NCBI GenBank assembly: GCA_024345305.1
Contig: BRON01000011.1
Span: 744,001-808,000, forward strand
Length of the DNA stretch: 64,000 nucleotides
Origin: Mrakia gelida
Lineage: Eukaryota; Basidiomycota; Tremellomycetes; Cystofilobasidiales; Mrakiaceae
Direction of reading: 5' to 3'
The notes under the pieces were generated by a model. That model was not told the DNA's origin, did not search any database, and saw only the letters and a program-made list of their open reading frames with translations. The stretch's first letter is position 1. Each line of letters starts with the position of its first letter. The position numbers were made by a program, and so were the translations under genes. This document shows positions 16,420 through 27,190 of the stretch, in pieces.

Positions 16420-17692
16420 TCACCACGTCGACTTGAAGCAGTGTCGCTTGTGTCTCTTCCAGTCGGTTTTTTGATGTTCTGGAGATAAGAGAACATGAAT
16501 TCGAGTTAGCGAAGCGGTGAGGAGAAAGAGGAGGATGCGAAAAGCGAACGGCGAGACACTGAGCGAGCGGAGACCGACGCGTCGAGAGACAGAGAGGTCA
16601 GCGCGAGCTCAATAAACAGAGATAGCGAGATGCGGGTAAATTTCACTCACCCTCGAACAAGCCATCATCTCTTCTCCTTCGTCGAGGTTTGCACACGTCG
16701 ACGCGTTTCCAACCTCGTCCGACGCGACTCGAAGCTCGCAGTCAAACCAACACGTCGCTCGCAAGGGCAGCGAAGCCTTCACTCGCTTACGGTCTGCATC
16801 GGCATGAGAAACAGCACTCATGAGTGAGATCAAGTCCTTGAGCAGAAGTCCCTGCTCCTCGAGGAGAGATCGAAGATCCCGCGGGTCGTGATTGTGTCGC
16901 GCAACGAAGGCGCGTAGGATTTCCTTCGTGGAGAGGTCCAGAGAAGGGAAAGGCGAGGTGTCGGGAAGGTGCTCGGAGATCGAGATGGTAAGGTTGAAGA
17001 AGGACTGGAGGGCCCTCTGCGTGGCCCGTCGGAAGCGAGGATTTGGCTGTCAAACAAGACAGAGGAAGGGGTCAGCGTGAGCGGGCGCCCTCCGACTTGA
17101 TAGGAGGAAATCATACCCACGAGTCTGATTGGCATGTCCTGCAGGGGGTTCTTGATACCGACGGTGAAGGCACGAAAGAAGTTTGAGGCCTCGTCCGGGA
17201 AGGACCGAACGAATCGAGGAAGAAAGGGGGTCTCGCCCCCGTCCCCCAAAACAAGTTCGACGACGTACAAGTACAGTAAGCCAGAGATGGAGCCTTCCAA
17301 GGCTGTATAACTTCGTATGAGGGAAGGGAGGTACTTGGAGCAGAACTCTGTCTGGACGAGAAGAAGGGAAAGCGAGGAAGGCCGTCAGCCTTCTCGCACC
17401 GGCGAGGGAAGACCTGAAGGCGCCAACATCTAGGATAACTTACAATGTACGCTCCCGCTTCGAAAGAAGCCGACCGAAAGTTCTGAAAGATCCAAAGAGG
17501 AGCGTGGGAAAGCAGTCAGACAAATGGGAAGGAAGCAAGGGACAGACAGAGACAGACGTCAAAATGAGCTTCGACCGCGGCACCCGCTTTCATCTGCTCC
17601 TCCTTGGAGTAGGTAGAAGGGATTTGAGCAGCACAGCCGGACTCGGAGAGTTTCAGCAGCTGAGCGAGCTTGAAAGGGGGAGGAATAGCCAT
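16420..17692 (-). pseudogene. MYND-finger protein paralogue, degenerate (copy A)
   Basis: This is the inverted paralogue of the MYND gene at 27374-28672. Exons 17482-17444, 17351-17121 and 17046-16651 are open and phase-compatible, coding for example EFCSKYLPSLIRSYTAL and ending ...EGEEMMACSR, where copy B continues CIAVRYCSP. Downstream, the sequence that should finish the zinc finger reads CLAVRFSHPP because of an apparent one-base deletion. The donor that copy B has there (GTTCGT) is lost. The final segment, EHQKTDWKRHKRHCFKSTW plus TGA, survives at 16420-16478. The first donor also differs: copy B has GTGAGT where this copy has a GCTCAT-like sequence. A transcript could still yield a protein without the second half of the finger. 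I call it decaying rather than functional. It starts at 17692, head-to-head with F-box copy A. Confidence 0.6.
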
Positions 17693-17881
17693 CTTGAAGT
17701 CTAAATGGGAAGGAGAGGAGGGAAGGAAGGAAGGAGGATGGTCGACGTCGAGCTCAACTTGAAAGCGTCGAGCTCCTCCTCTCCTTCCCTCCCACCCCCT
17801 TCAGCCTCCCCAGCACGTGTTTCCTCTTCTCAAATCATCTACACCATCATCCTCTGGGATCTCTCTTGACGCTTTGTTGAG
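17693..17881. promoter_or_regulatory. Shared divergent promoter, MYND/F-box pair A
   Basis: These 189 bases separate the starts of MYND copy A and F-box copy A. They align, inverted, with 27191-27373 of pair B. Conserved blocks include CGTCGAGCTCAACTTGAAAG near 17748, a CACGTG-like E-box (GCACGTGTTTCC, 17814), and ATCTACACCATCATCCTCTG near 17840. The same order is found in pair B. The region probably serves both genes. Confidence 0.55.
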
Positions 17882-19575
17882 ATGAAGAACGAGTCCGCCT
17901 TGAACGAAGCCAGGGAAGGAGCGAACGACGAAGGAAAGGTGAGCTCGAGTCCTTTGCCCTCCTCCATCTTCTTTCCCCCTCCTATCCTCCGTCCGTTTCC
18001 CTATCCCTGGCTACTTTTCAGCCGGTATCTCGAGGCTTCGCTGACTTTCTTCACTCGTTCTCGCCAAAACTAGAACACTTCCCTCGCTACAACCTCGCAA
18101 ATCGATCAAGACCTGCAACCTTCTTCGCCTCCTCCCTCCCACGACTTCCCTTCCTCTTTCGCCGTCCCTTCCACCCACCACAATCCCTCGCAGCTCGTCG
18201 ATACACCAGCATCGACACCAACATCCTTCTCCGTCTCTTCCCAACTCGCTCAGCTCTTCTCCCTGGTCGGTCAGCTCAAGTCAGAGAACGAAGCTCAAGC
18301 ATCCTCCATCGCTCGTCTCTCATCGTAGAACGCAACTCAGGCGTCCTCCATCGCTCGTCTCTCCGTCGAGAACCAGACCCTCAGGAGCATCACCAGGGAT
18401 CAAGACCTCGTCATCGGGGAGCTTGTTAGATCGTCGCCAACTGGAGGGTTCTGGATGTGGGAGAGTCATAGGGAAGAAGGAAAGGAGGAGGAGGGTCGAT
18501 GGCTCTGGTCTCTCGTTCGTCGCCTTTCCTTCTTTTCGTCTCGCCCTTCCAGGGGTAGTAGATGCTGCAAGCTGACCCTCATATAACCGTCCCCTTTTTT
18601 CAGGAGAAGTACAAGGTCCTCCCTCCTCCCATCGTCGCAGCTGGATCTCCCACCTCCCTCCTCTCTCTCCCCGTCGAACTCCTCTCCATCATCCTCGAGC
18701 TCCTTGGACGGGACGAGTATCTCACTCTCTGCGAGGTCTCCTTCAAGCTCTTGGAGCTCGCTTCCAATCACATCTACCGAGGCGAGCCTTGCCCAAAGCT
18801 GAACGCCAACCAAGCCTACGACTTTGTTGACTCGAGGGTGCGTTTCCAGCTCACCTGGTTCCTCTTTCTCTCCCTACCCCTTTCCTTTCGCTGACGGCGC
18901 TCTCCGTTTCTTGGCTCTCCCTTCGAACAGGTTCTCGATCCATCCCCCAAGCTCGAACGCATCACTTCCCTCCTCCTCCCAGAAAGTCTGCGATTCGCTG
19001 GCTCTCCCGTCTCCAACCAGTTCGCGGACCTGGTCGACCTCGCTTCAGCTCTGGCTTCCCCTCCATCCCCACTTCGCCTCACATCCCTCATCATCGACGA
19101 CGATGACCTCTTGGACCTCACTGGCTGGATGGACCTCCTTCGTTTCCTCGATCCCCTCGAACTTCAGCTCTGGTCGGGCGATGAAATCAACACCCCTCCC
19201 ACCGTCCGCTTCGTCCCTGCCGACTTCGTCGCATCGTTCTCATCTCACTGGACTCGACTTCGGAGGGTCACTAGTTTCGGTTCCGAGGCCGTTCTCCTCG
19301 TCAAAGGGTCCGAGCGAACGTCAGTCTTCGAAGCTTGCCTTCGTCGATGCTCGCCCGACACTCCTCGCGTCAAGGTCGACTTTTGGACAAGGACTTTGAC
19401 CGATGTTGAATCGTCGAAGGTGGCGAAGGAGACAAATCTCTCAACGTTCATAGATACGCTGGTTGGCTTCGGCAGAGACTTTGATCTCGTCTCGATTCGT
19501 TTTAGCGTGACGAAGGCGACGTCGAAGAAGGGGGAGACGAAGGAATCTCAGCAGCAGCAGTCCAAGTCCGTCTAG
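17882..19575 (+). pseudogene. F-box protein paralogue A, interrupted by an in-frame TAG
   Basis: Four exons (17882-17938, 18074-18514, 18604-18837, 18931-19575) are in phase and would give 458 residues. The product would be an F-box adaptor that recruits substrates to an SCF ubiquitin ligase. It has a Ser/Pro-rich leader, a coiled-coil-like repeat (QASSIARLS, twice), the F-box (SLLSLPVELLSIILELLGRD) and a C-terminal region with LTGWMDLLRFLDPLELQLW, ending in a Lys/Gln tail (SQQQQSKSV). In exon 2 a TAG at 18326-18328 sits where paralogues B and D have GAG (SSEN). This is a one-base nonsense change between the two coiled-coil repeats. Translation from a later ATG (18562 region) would lie inside an intron, so a clean rescue is not obvious. 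Everything downstream is open, so the lesion looks recent. Confidence 0.7.
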
Positions 19576-19835
19576 CCGTCGTCAAATACCAAGTTTCCCT
19601 TTTTTTTCACACTCTCCGTCGTTCTCTACACATGCAGTCTCTCGTCTGACCGTGACTCGAGGAACGAAAGAGCAAGCGAGACGGGACGCGTCGAGTACGA
19701 TCCGAGCCAAAAACCAGCTCCCAAACCTTTCCAACCTCTCGCCTCGACTCTTTCTGGACGCCCTTTCAATCTTTCTCCCCTCCTCTCCCGACCAACGAAC
19801 CAAAAGAAACGAACAGTCCATCACAATCCCTCCAC

Positions 19836-21635
19836 TCAAGCAGCAACAGCAAACTTGGCCGCCGCCAAATCAAACGCCTCCTCCCTCCTCTCCAAATCCT
19901 TCACCATCGGATGTTCCGGGAACTTCTCCTTCAACTCCTTCACGTACCCATCCCCCTTCGATCCCGCTCCGAGCACTCCAGCGATGACTCCGAGGACGTT
20001 GACGTCCGAGGCGAGGTCCTCTCCGGTGGGCGACTTGAGGGTGAGGGCGATTTCGATGTCTGAGCGGGCTTCGTCGGCGTGGGAGAGGAGGAGGTGGGCT
20101 GCTGCGTGGGAGGAGAGGATGGAGGGGGTTCGGCCTGGCGAAGGGGGGCGGGAGGGGGCGGTGGTGGTGGTGGGCGGGTGGTGGGCGGGGGGTGGGAGGG
20201 GAGGGGAGGGAAGGGAGGGGGAGAGAGGAGGAGGAGGGTTAGTTTGGATGGGGAGGGAGATGAAGAGGAAGGAAGACAGACAACGAACCAGAGGGACCGA
20301 GGAGAAGCTCGTCGTAGAAGTAGTAGGAAGGTTGGAGGGAGGATCCTTGCTGTCAACGACGAGAGACGAGAACGAAGAACGAGGACGAGACGCGAAGGGA
20401 AAGGCAAAGAAGGAAGAACGGTCAGTGAGCTGAGCTGAGGCGAGGGCGACGACGAGCGGACGCGAGGAAGGACAGCACAAGGCGGGCGAAGGCGATCTTT
20501 GGTTGCATGGGAGAGAGAACGAAAGCGGGACGCGAGAAGGAGAGACGAAGGAAGGGAACAACGAGACTCACCACCCTCAAGCCAATCCAAGCCTCCATCA
20601 TCTGAACCAACAGCGAATCGTCTCCCCAGGCCTTAGCAGCCTCGTAGGTCTTCTTGGCGAGGTCAATCCGGTCGATCGAAAGGTAGATTTGGACGAGGAT
20701 GGCGACGCTTTGAACGCAAGGGAAGAGAAGGGGAAGGGGAAAAGGTCAGCTTCAGCCCATCTCTCTCGCGAGCTCGCTCCCTCCTCTGCTCTCTTTCCCT
20801 CCCGTCCCCGTTTCGCATCCTTCTTCACCACCCGTCGAGACCCACGCCAGTAGCTAGAGAAGGTATGTACTCACCACTCCAAGCTCTTGTCCTCCCCGCT
20901 GAGCACATCTACAGCCTCCTCGAGCTCTCCTGCCCGGACGAAAGCGGTTGCAGCTGCTGCTTTGGCGATGGACGTTTCTGGTGTAGGCTCCGAGTCTTCA
21001 AGTTCGATCAGGATGTCTCGGAGAGAGTCGAGGATCGTTTCCGAGGGGGAGGCGATGTACTGGGCGAGGAGGGTAACGGCTGGCGAACGTGGAAGGAAGG
21101 GAAGGAAGGGAGAGGGAGGAGTGAGCTCGAGGTTGACACGTTGGAGTTGAGCTGAGCTCTCTATCTCTCGTTCAACATGGAAAGAGGAGGATTTTCGGAC
21201 GAGGGAAGAGAGAGCAGACGTACCCTTGACCTCAACCTCGTCCTCTCCCCAACCTGTGAGGAGCTTGATGGCCTTGTCTGTCTCTGGAGGGGTGAGAGCG
21301 AGATGGGCTCGAGCGACGTAGATGGCGAGAGTCACATCCTCAGGCGTGGAGGGAGGAGAAGGGATAAGAGGAGTGGCGGTAGAGATGCCTGTATACGATC
21401 CAAACGAGGGGGAGCAGATCTGCGTGTCAACGAGGCGAGTTCGAGTGGAGAGAAGCGAGAGGATGGAGGGAAGGGAGGGGAAGGGAGGAGACGAGACGAA
21501 CATGTCGAGTAGTTGCCTGTAGAGAACGATAGAGACGTCAGATCAACCCGATTCAAGCTGGAGGGTGGAGAGTAGATGTATGCGCTCACCCTGGTTGAAG
21601 AGGTTTCTAATGTGGAAGAGTTGATCAGAATCCAT
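19836..21635 (-). CDS. Coatomer epsilon subunit (COPI)
   Basis: Seven exons (21635-21590, 21545 region microexon of 15 nt at 21520-21506, 21388-21224, 21079-20875, 20707-20572, 20349-20289, 20134-19836) keep phase and give 308 residues, the same as human COPE. Epsilon-COP stabilises alpha-COP in the COPI coat used for Golgi-to-ER retrograde traffic. The start MDSDQLFHIRNLFNQGNYS matches the family. TPR-like helices follow: EDVTLAIYVARAHLAL, AVTLLAQYIASPSETIL, QIYLSIDRIDLAKKTYEAAK, SLQPSYYFYDELLLG and TPSILSSHAAAHLLLSHADE. The C-terminus EKFPEHPMVKDLERREEAFD matches the HPFIKEYQAKENDFD block of the human protein. The gene is divergent from the DDT gene, with only 64 bases between the two start codons. 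Confidence 0.92.
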
Positions 21636-21699
21636 CGTCGGCGTTGGTGAACTCTCTCTCTCGCTCTCAACTCGCTTTCGTCTCCCAACCTTCACGACG
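21636..21699. promoter_or_regulatory. 64-base bidirectional gap between COPI epsilon and the DDT gene
   Basis: The two start codons (21635 on -, 21700 on +) are separated by just 64 bases. Any 5' leaders must be very short or the core promoters must lie inside the coding regions. The gap includes a CT/CG-rich run (TCTCTCTCGCTCTCAACTCG) and no TATA-like element. Confidence 0.6.
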
Positions 21700-24600
21700 A
21701 TGGATTCCCTTCCAATCCCTCCTCCTGCTCCAGAGATGGTCCCCTCTTCCTCCATCCCCGCTCCTCCACCTCCTCCGCCTACAGAAGCCCCTCCACCACC
21801 GCCACCCGCTCCCGTCGAAGCTCCCCCTCCCCCTCCTCCAGCAGCACAGACGGAAGATGAAGTCAAGCCCGTCCTCGTCGCGCCTCCCCTCCCTCCTGCT
21901 CCAGCGGCTCCTGCTCCTCCTCCAGCTCCCAAACAGGTCCTCCCAGAGCCAGATTGCGCTGCTAACGACTGGCAGACTGGGTGAGTCCATCGTATCTATC
22001 TTCTGAATGCTACGCGAGACTGACCCGCTCTCTTTCCTCAGGTTCTGTTGGGCTTTCATCGTCAAGTTCCATCATGCCTCGTTGATTGGGAGGGGAGGAA
22101 TCTCAAACGTCATGGAGTGAGCTTAATCTCGTCTTTGGTCAGACTTTTCAACCTCCTCCAGCCTCTCTGGGCTCTCCTCTTTCTCTGGATACCCTTTTCG
22201 CGTCGAGAGGTGCTCGGGAAGGGTGGGGACGAGCGAGGGAAGGTCCTCAGGGAAGGGAAGGAAGAGCAAGGACGTGCTTGACTTGAGCTTTCAGCACTTC
22301 TCCTCCGTCCTTCCTCCCGGCTCTTCTTTCTCGAGATCTGGACTCTCTCACGACTCCAGAGCACTCCGACCTCGTCCCCGAGAAGGTTTTCTCGCGTTCC
22401 GAGTGAACCGCAGGTGGATGGGAGGCTCGCAGGGAGGGAAGGAGCTCTTCTCCTTGGATGGTGGTGGGAGGATGCGGTTGAGCTCGTTCGCTACCCAAGA
22501 ACGCGTTCGAGCTCATTTATTCTTCATCTAGACCCTTCCGGAGCACTGGAGGCTCACTCTGACGTGTCTTAGAGAGGAAGGAAGGGGGTAGAGGGCCTAC
22601 CCGCGAAGGGGAAGGGTCGCTTCCCCTCCTGGTTGGGTGATGGTGAGGTGGGATTGGTTTGGCTCGTTTCGAGACGGCTTGTTTGAGAGTGAAGTCGAAG
22701 AGGGTTGGGAAGATCTTCTTGATCCTAGCTTTGCTACTCATATCCCCTCCTCGTAGCGAGTTTGGGACTCGCTCTCTCGCGAGCGAGGGGGACCAGCTCG
22801 GGAGGAAGGGGAAGGGACGGGTTGGGTCGTCCCGCGGGCGTCGAGACGTCGTCGTCGCTCTTCACACTCTTTCGTGCTTTCTTTCTCCTCGAACGGAAGC
22901 TGACTTCGTTCTCCTTGTTTCTTTGATAGTCTCGAATACGCTCTTCACGCCGAGGGTCACTCGGAGGTCCTCTCGACGATCCTGCAGCGATTCATTCTCG
23001 CTTTCAAGCCTGCTATCAAGGACATGAAGTTCGTTCGACCTCTCGCTCTCTCCTCGTCTCTTTCTTCGACGCGCTGACTGACTCTTTGCCTCTCTCTCTC
23101 ATTTTTGCAGGGACAAGAACCTCGGCAAGCACCTCGTCCGAAGTGAGCCTTTGCCAGCTCTCTCCCATCTTGTTCCTACCCTCTCGAAAACTGACCCTGC
23201 TCCTTCGCCTGTTCTCGCCTCAGCCATCGACACCTGCCTCGGCTTCACCTCCATGTCGGTCTACCACGACTGTCCCGTCTCCGTCTCTGCTCCCGCCATC
23301 CCTTTGCCTACAGGAGAGAAGGACGAAGCCGATCGCAAAGCTCTCAACCCTCTGCGAAAGATGTTCCAGCTCAACAGGAGGGACGACGAGCCTTCCGAGG
23401 GGTCTCACGGCGGCGAGGAGGCGGTTGGGAGTAGAGTTTGGGAGATGAATTGGAGGGAGAGGGTGTGTGCCATCTTTTATCTACCTACGCGAACGAAGAA
23501 AGGAGGGAAGAGCGGGAAGAGGAGAGGAGAGAAGAACGAATTGCTGACCCTTTTCGTTCTCGACGCGTCGTTTTTGTTCGTTTTCGTTTTTCGTTCGGCT
23601 CGTGCTGCAGTTGAAGCTCCTCCGTCAACTCGTTGACTGGCAACTGGCTCACTCGGAATCGATCCGACAGATCATCCAGGACAACTACAAGATGGGTCAT
23701 CAGAAGCAGACGGACTTCAACCCCAAGACGAACCCGCTGGTCGTGCAGCCGATGGGGATCGATAGGAAGAAGAAGAGGTACTGGTCGTTTGATGGTGAGT
23801 TCTTGCTCGACCCCTTCGTTATTGGGCGAGTAAAAGAGGGTGTGAGACTGAGAGGAGAGAGAGAGAGGGAAAGGGAGAGGGACGAGATTTCGTCTTCGTC
23901 TTCGCGAGATCTCGAAACTGACTTCTCCCCTCCTTCCTCTTCGTCGCTCGCTCACACAGACTCCACCCGAATCTACACCTCCACCAACCCCTACAAGAAG
24001 CAGTGCCCCCTCACTCCCGTCACCTCCACGAAAGAAGAGCTCCTCCACCTCATCGAGGAGTTCCGTCAACCCGTCTCCGCCTCCCTCCTCGCGACCCAGG
24101 AAGCGACGATCGCGGCTGGAGGACCGGCGGCGAAGAAGGCCAAGCAGGCGAAGAACTTGGAGGAGAAGGGGAAGGCGGTCGAGGTGGAGATGGCCAAGTG
24201 GTTGGAGGAGGAACATCTGCCGTTGATTGAGAAGGAGGAGGCGGTGAGTTCGAGCTTCGCGTCTTGGTTTCGTTTTGGGTTTGGCGGGGTTGAGGAGGAG
24301 GAGAGGAGAGAAGAGCGTCAGCTGGTATGAGGAGAAAGAGGGAGAACGTCGTGCTGATTCGCTCTTCGTTTTTTGTTTCGTTCGTTCGCAGAGGCTGGAT
24401 CGAGCGAGGAAGAAGCAGGAGCAGATGGCTATCGCTCTCGCTCAAGCCGACGTTCGAACTTCGAGGACTCGTCGGTCGACGAGGAAACCTGACTACGTGA
24501 ACGGAGGGACTGGGGTTGTTGATGAGTGAGTTGCTCGTTCTCGCTCATGGTCTTCGAGCTCGACGCGACGCGTCCTCGTCTCCTCGAACGTTCGCTGACC

Positions 24601-25223
24601 TCGATCCTTCCACCTTCGTTTTGGTTTCTTTTCTCAGTGAGGACGAAGTGAGTCTGATCCTCTTTTTGCCCCTTCTTCATCTCTTCATGTCGTTTCGTTT
24701 CGCCTCGCTCGTCTCGTCGGGTCTCGTCCTCGCTTCGTCGTCCCAAAACTGACCCTTCTCTCCTCCTTCTTTCTCACCTTTCCTCCAGGGAAACGCCTCC
24801 GACTCCTCTGGCTACTACTCCTCCTCCTCCACCCGAAACACCTCCAAAGGTCGAAACTCCACCCGTCCAGCCTCCCCAGAAGAATGGCGAGGAGAACGTC
24901 GATCCACAAGAGTCTCCCTCAGCGTCGACAAGAAGGCCATGGACGAGGCTGCCGCTGCTGAACATCAGGATCCAAGCACGATGATCCCCTTCCCTCCGTC
25001 TCCCGAACCTGCTGCTGGAGTCAAGGGGGAGGAGGAGGACGATGGAGCGGTGGTGAAGATGGAGGGGATCGTCGAGAAGGGTGACTCGGCGGCTTCGTTG
25101 CTCGAGGGTGGGAACGAGATCAAGGAGGAGGGGATGAGCGAGGTTGGGTTTGGAGGCCCTGTGGGTGAGAATGGGTGGATGGGGAATGGAGTCGGAGGTG
25201 GGGTGGTTGGGTCGAGTTCGTAG
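21700..25223 (+). CDS. DDT/WHIM-domain chromatin-remodelling cofactor
   Basis: Ten exons (21700-21980, 22042-22116, 22930-23028, 23111-23142, 23224-23462, 23611-23794, 23960-24243, 24392-24525, 24638-24647, 24789-25223) keep phase and give 590 residues. DDT and WHIM domains occur together in partners of ISWI-type remodelers (WSTF, Itc1, Ioc3). The N-terminus is a poly-Pro/Ala linker. The DDT-like block is FCWAFIVKF...NVMDLEYALHAEGHSEVL. WHIM1-like helices read LLRQLVDWQLAHSESIRQII. The family's tryptophan motif is KKRYWSFDDSTRIYTSTNPY, and the WHIM2 motif is EEWRGERRSTRVS. An acidic, Gly-rich tail closes the protein. Exon 9 is only 10 nt, and intron 2 is 813 bases, ten times the local norm. 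Which remodeler it serves cannot be read from the sequence. Confidence 0.85.
22517..22741 (-). other. Antisense open frame inside the long intron of the DDT gene
   Basis: The long intron 22117-22929 contains a - strand frame starting with a true ATG at 22741. It begins MSSKARIKKIFPTLFDFTLK and continues Lys/Arg/Pro-rich to a stop at 22517. The first 30 residues look more protein-like than most shadow frames here, and a GTGAGC donor is present near 22554. I recognise no family. It may be a nested gene, or chance. Confidence 0.2.
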
Positions 25224-25561
25224 GAGTTTAGAGCTGGGCTTTTGCGTCTTGCGTGGGTTTCGATTTTTTGAGGAGAGGGAGGCGAGTGGAGATCCCTCTT
25301 TCTCGTTATGCATCTTGATGTTTCTTTAACTTCGCTTTCCCAGAGGTCCTGAAAAGAGAACAAACAGCGCGAAGGGTGCAGATGAAGGGCGCGCGAGGCA
25401 GATGTGTGAATTCGATCTCGGCGCGTCGCGTGCGCTTTTTGGTTCTTGCTCTCTGTTCGAATCTACGGCGAAGGAGAGGACGAAACATAAACGAGATCAA
25501 AGAGCCGGGGTAGTCGAAGAACCACCATACTCAAAGGACATCAAAAGACTAGTGCTACAGC
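25224..25561. other. Convergent 3' gap
   Basis: This stretch lies between the stop codons of the DDT gene (+) and F-box copy B (-). It has T-rich and AG-rich stretches and several GCGCG motifs near 25386-25430. No coding segment is seen. Confidence 0.4.
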
Positions 25562-27190
25562 TCAAGACTTCTGACACGAAACTCGCTTCGTCGTCCGGCG
25601 CTCCGCCAGCCTGAAATCAAACGAAACGAACGAAAACGGTCCTTCGTCCTCCTCCAGAGCGTCCAAAAAGGAAGCCAAATTACACTCCTCTACCCTCCTG
25701 CACGTCCTCCCATCCTGATTCTCTTGGACGAGTTGAGCGACGACGACGCTGTCCTCCGCACCTTCACGAAGACGCGCCTCAAAAGCCGACGTTCCCTCCG
25801 TTCCTTCGACGAGTAAGACTGAATCGGGACCGACGCTGTATACATTCCGAAGCCGCGTCCATTGAGATGTAAAGGACGTGGCAAAGTCGGCAGGGACGAA
25901 GCGAACGGTGGGAGGAGTGCGAGTTTCTTCGCCCGACCAGAGCTGAAGTTCGAGGGGATCGAGGAAACGAAGGAGGTCCATCCAGCCAGTGAGGTCCAAG
26001 AGGTCTCCGCTGTCCATGATGAGGGATCTGAGGCGAATTGGGGATGGAGGGGAAGCCAGAGTTGAAGCGAGGTCGACGAGGTCCGCAAACTGGTGGAGGA
26101 CGGGAAAGCCAGCGAATTGCAGACTTTCTGGGAGGAGGAGGGAAGTGATGCGTTCGGACTTGGGGGATGGATCGAGAACCTGAGCCGAAGAATGGAGGGC
26201 GCCGTCAGCGAAAGGAAAGGGGCAGGGAGAGAAAGAGGAAGCAGGTGAGCTGGAGACGCACCCTCGAGTCAATAAAGTCGTAGGCTTGGTTGGCGTTCAG
26301 CTCTGGGCAAGGGCCGCCTCGGTACATGTGATCGGAAGCGAGCTCCAAGAGCTTGAAGGAGACCTCGCAGAGAGTGAGATACTCGTCCCGTCCAAGGAGC
26401 TCGAGGATGAGGGTGAGGAGTTCGACGGGGAGAGAGAGGAGCGAGGTCGGAGGTCCGAATGCAGCGAGGGACGGATTTGGGACCTTGTACTTCTCCTGGT
26501 AAGGGTAAAGGAGTATAGGAAGGGTCAGCTGACTGCAGGCATCGACTTCCGAGAAACGAACGAGGAAAGAAGAAGGAGCGACGAACGAGAGGCCAACACC
26601 AGCGTCCAGCCTGCTTTCCTTCCTCCCCTTCCTCCAACACCCAATGACCGTCAGGTACACCCTTCCTTGAGATCTCAGCAATCACGTGATCTTGATCTTT
26701 CTCGTTCCTTTGAGGAGAGCGACCTCCGACCTGAGCGAGGCGTTCTCCGACGAGAGACGAGCGATGGAGGACTGTTGAGCCTCGTTCTCCGACTTGAGTT
26801 GACCGACGCGGGAGAAGAGTTGAGCGAGTTGGGAAGCGACCGATACATATGAGGACGCTGATACTGGTGAAGTGACGAATTGCGCGGGATTGTGGTGGGT
26901 GGAAGAGAGGGCGGAAGGGGAAGGGTCGGGGGAGAGAGGAAGAGGAATGTTTTGGTCGAGGTTGGAGGTGGAAGCGAGGGATTCGTCCTGATTTGATGGA
27001 GAGCGATGACGAGAAGTGTAAAATGATAGTCAGCTTCTGCGTCAAGTGATAGAAAGAGGCAGCGAGCCGGGGAAAAGCGGACGATGGGACGAGAAAGAAG
27101 GGAGGGAGGAGGAGGAGGAGGCCTCGAGCTCACCTGTCGTCCCTCGTTCGCTACCTCCCTCCTTTCGTGCAAGGCGGACTCGTTCTTCAT
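25562..27190 (-). pseudogene. F-box protein paralogue B, probable frameshift
   Basis: The exons match paralogue A: 27190-27134, 26987-26587, 26495-26262 and 26179-25562. The first exon starts MKNESALHERREVANEG, nearly identical to copy A. The F-box is intact (SLLSLPVELLTLILELLGRD), as is LTGWMDLLRFLDPLELQLW. Exon 2 is 401 bases, not a multiple of three. After ...VALLKGTRK the frame reaches a TGA at 26682-26684. Compared with paralogue D, about four bases are missing near 26705, and the correct frame (KDQDHVIAEISRKGV) resumes one step over. No GT-AG intron around the lesion repairs it in my reading. The C-terminus after EGTEGTSAFEARL diverges from A, C and D and lacks the Lys/Gln tail. The gene lies head-to-head with the intact MYND gene. 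Confidence 0.65.

Noticed and set aside
20079..20438. Gly-rich + strand frame
   Set aside because: It is antisense to introns and exons of the coatomer epsilon gene; the purine-rich run is intron sequence.
21700..21900. Poly-Pro/Ala run taken as a possible formin or WASP-like protein
   Set aside because: The spliced protein continues into DDT and WHIM blocks, and no FH2 or WH2 motif is seen.
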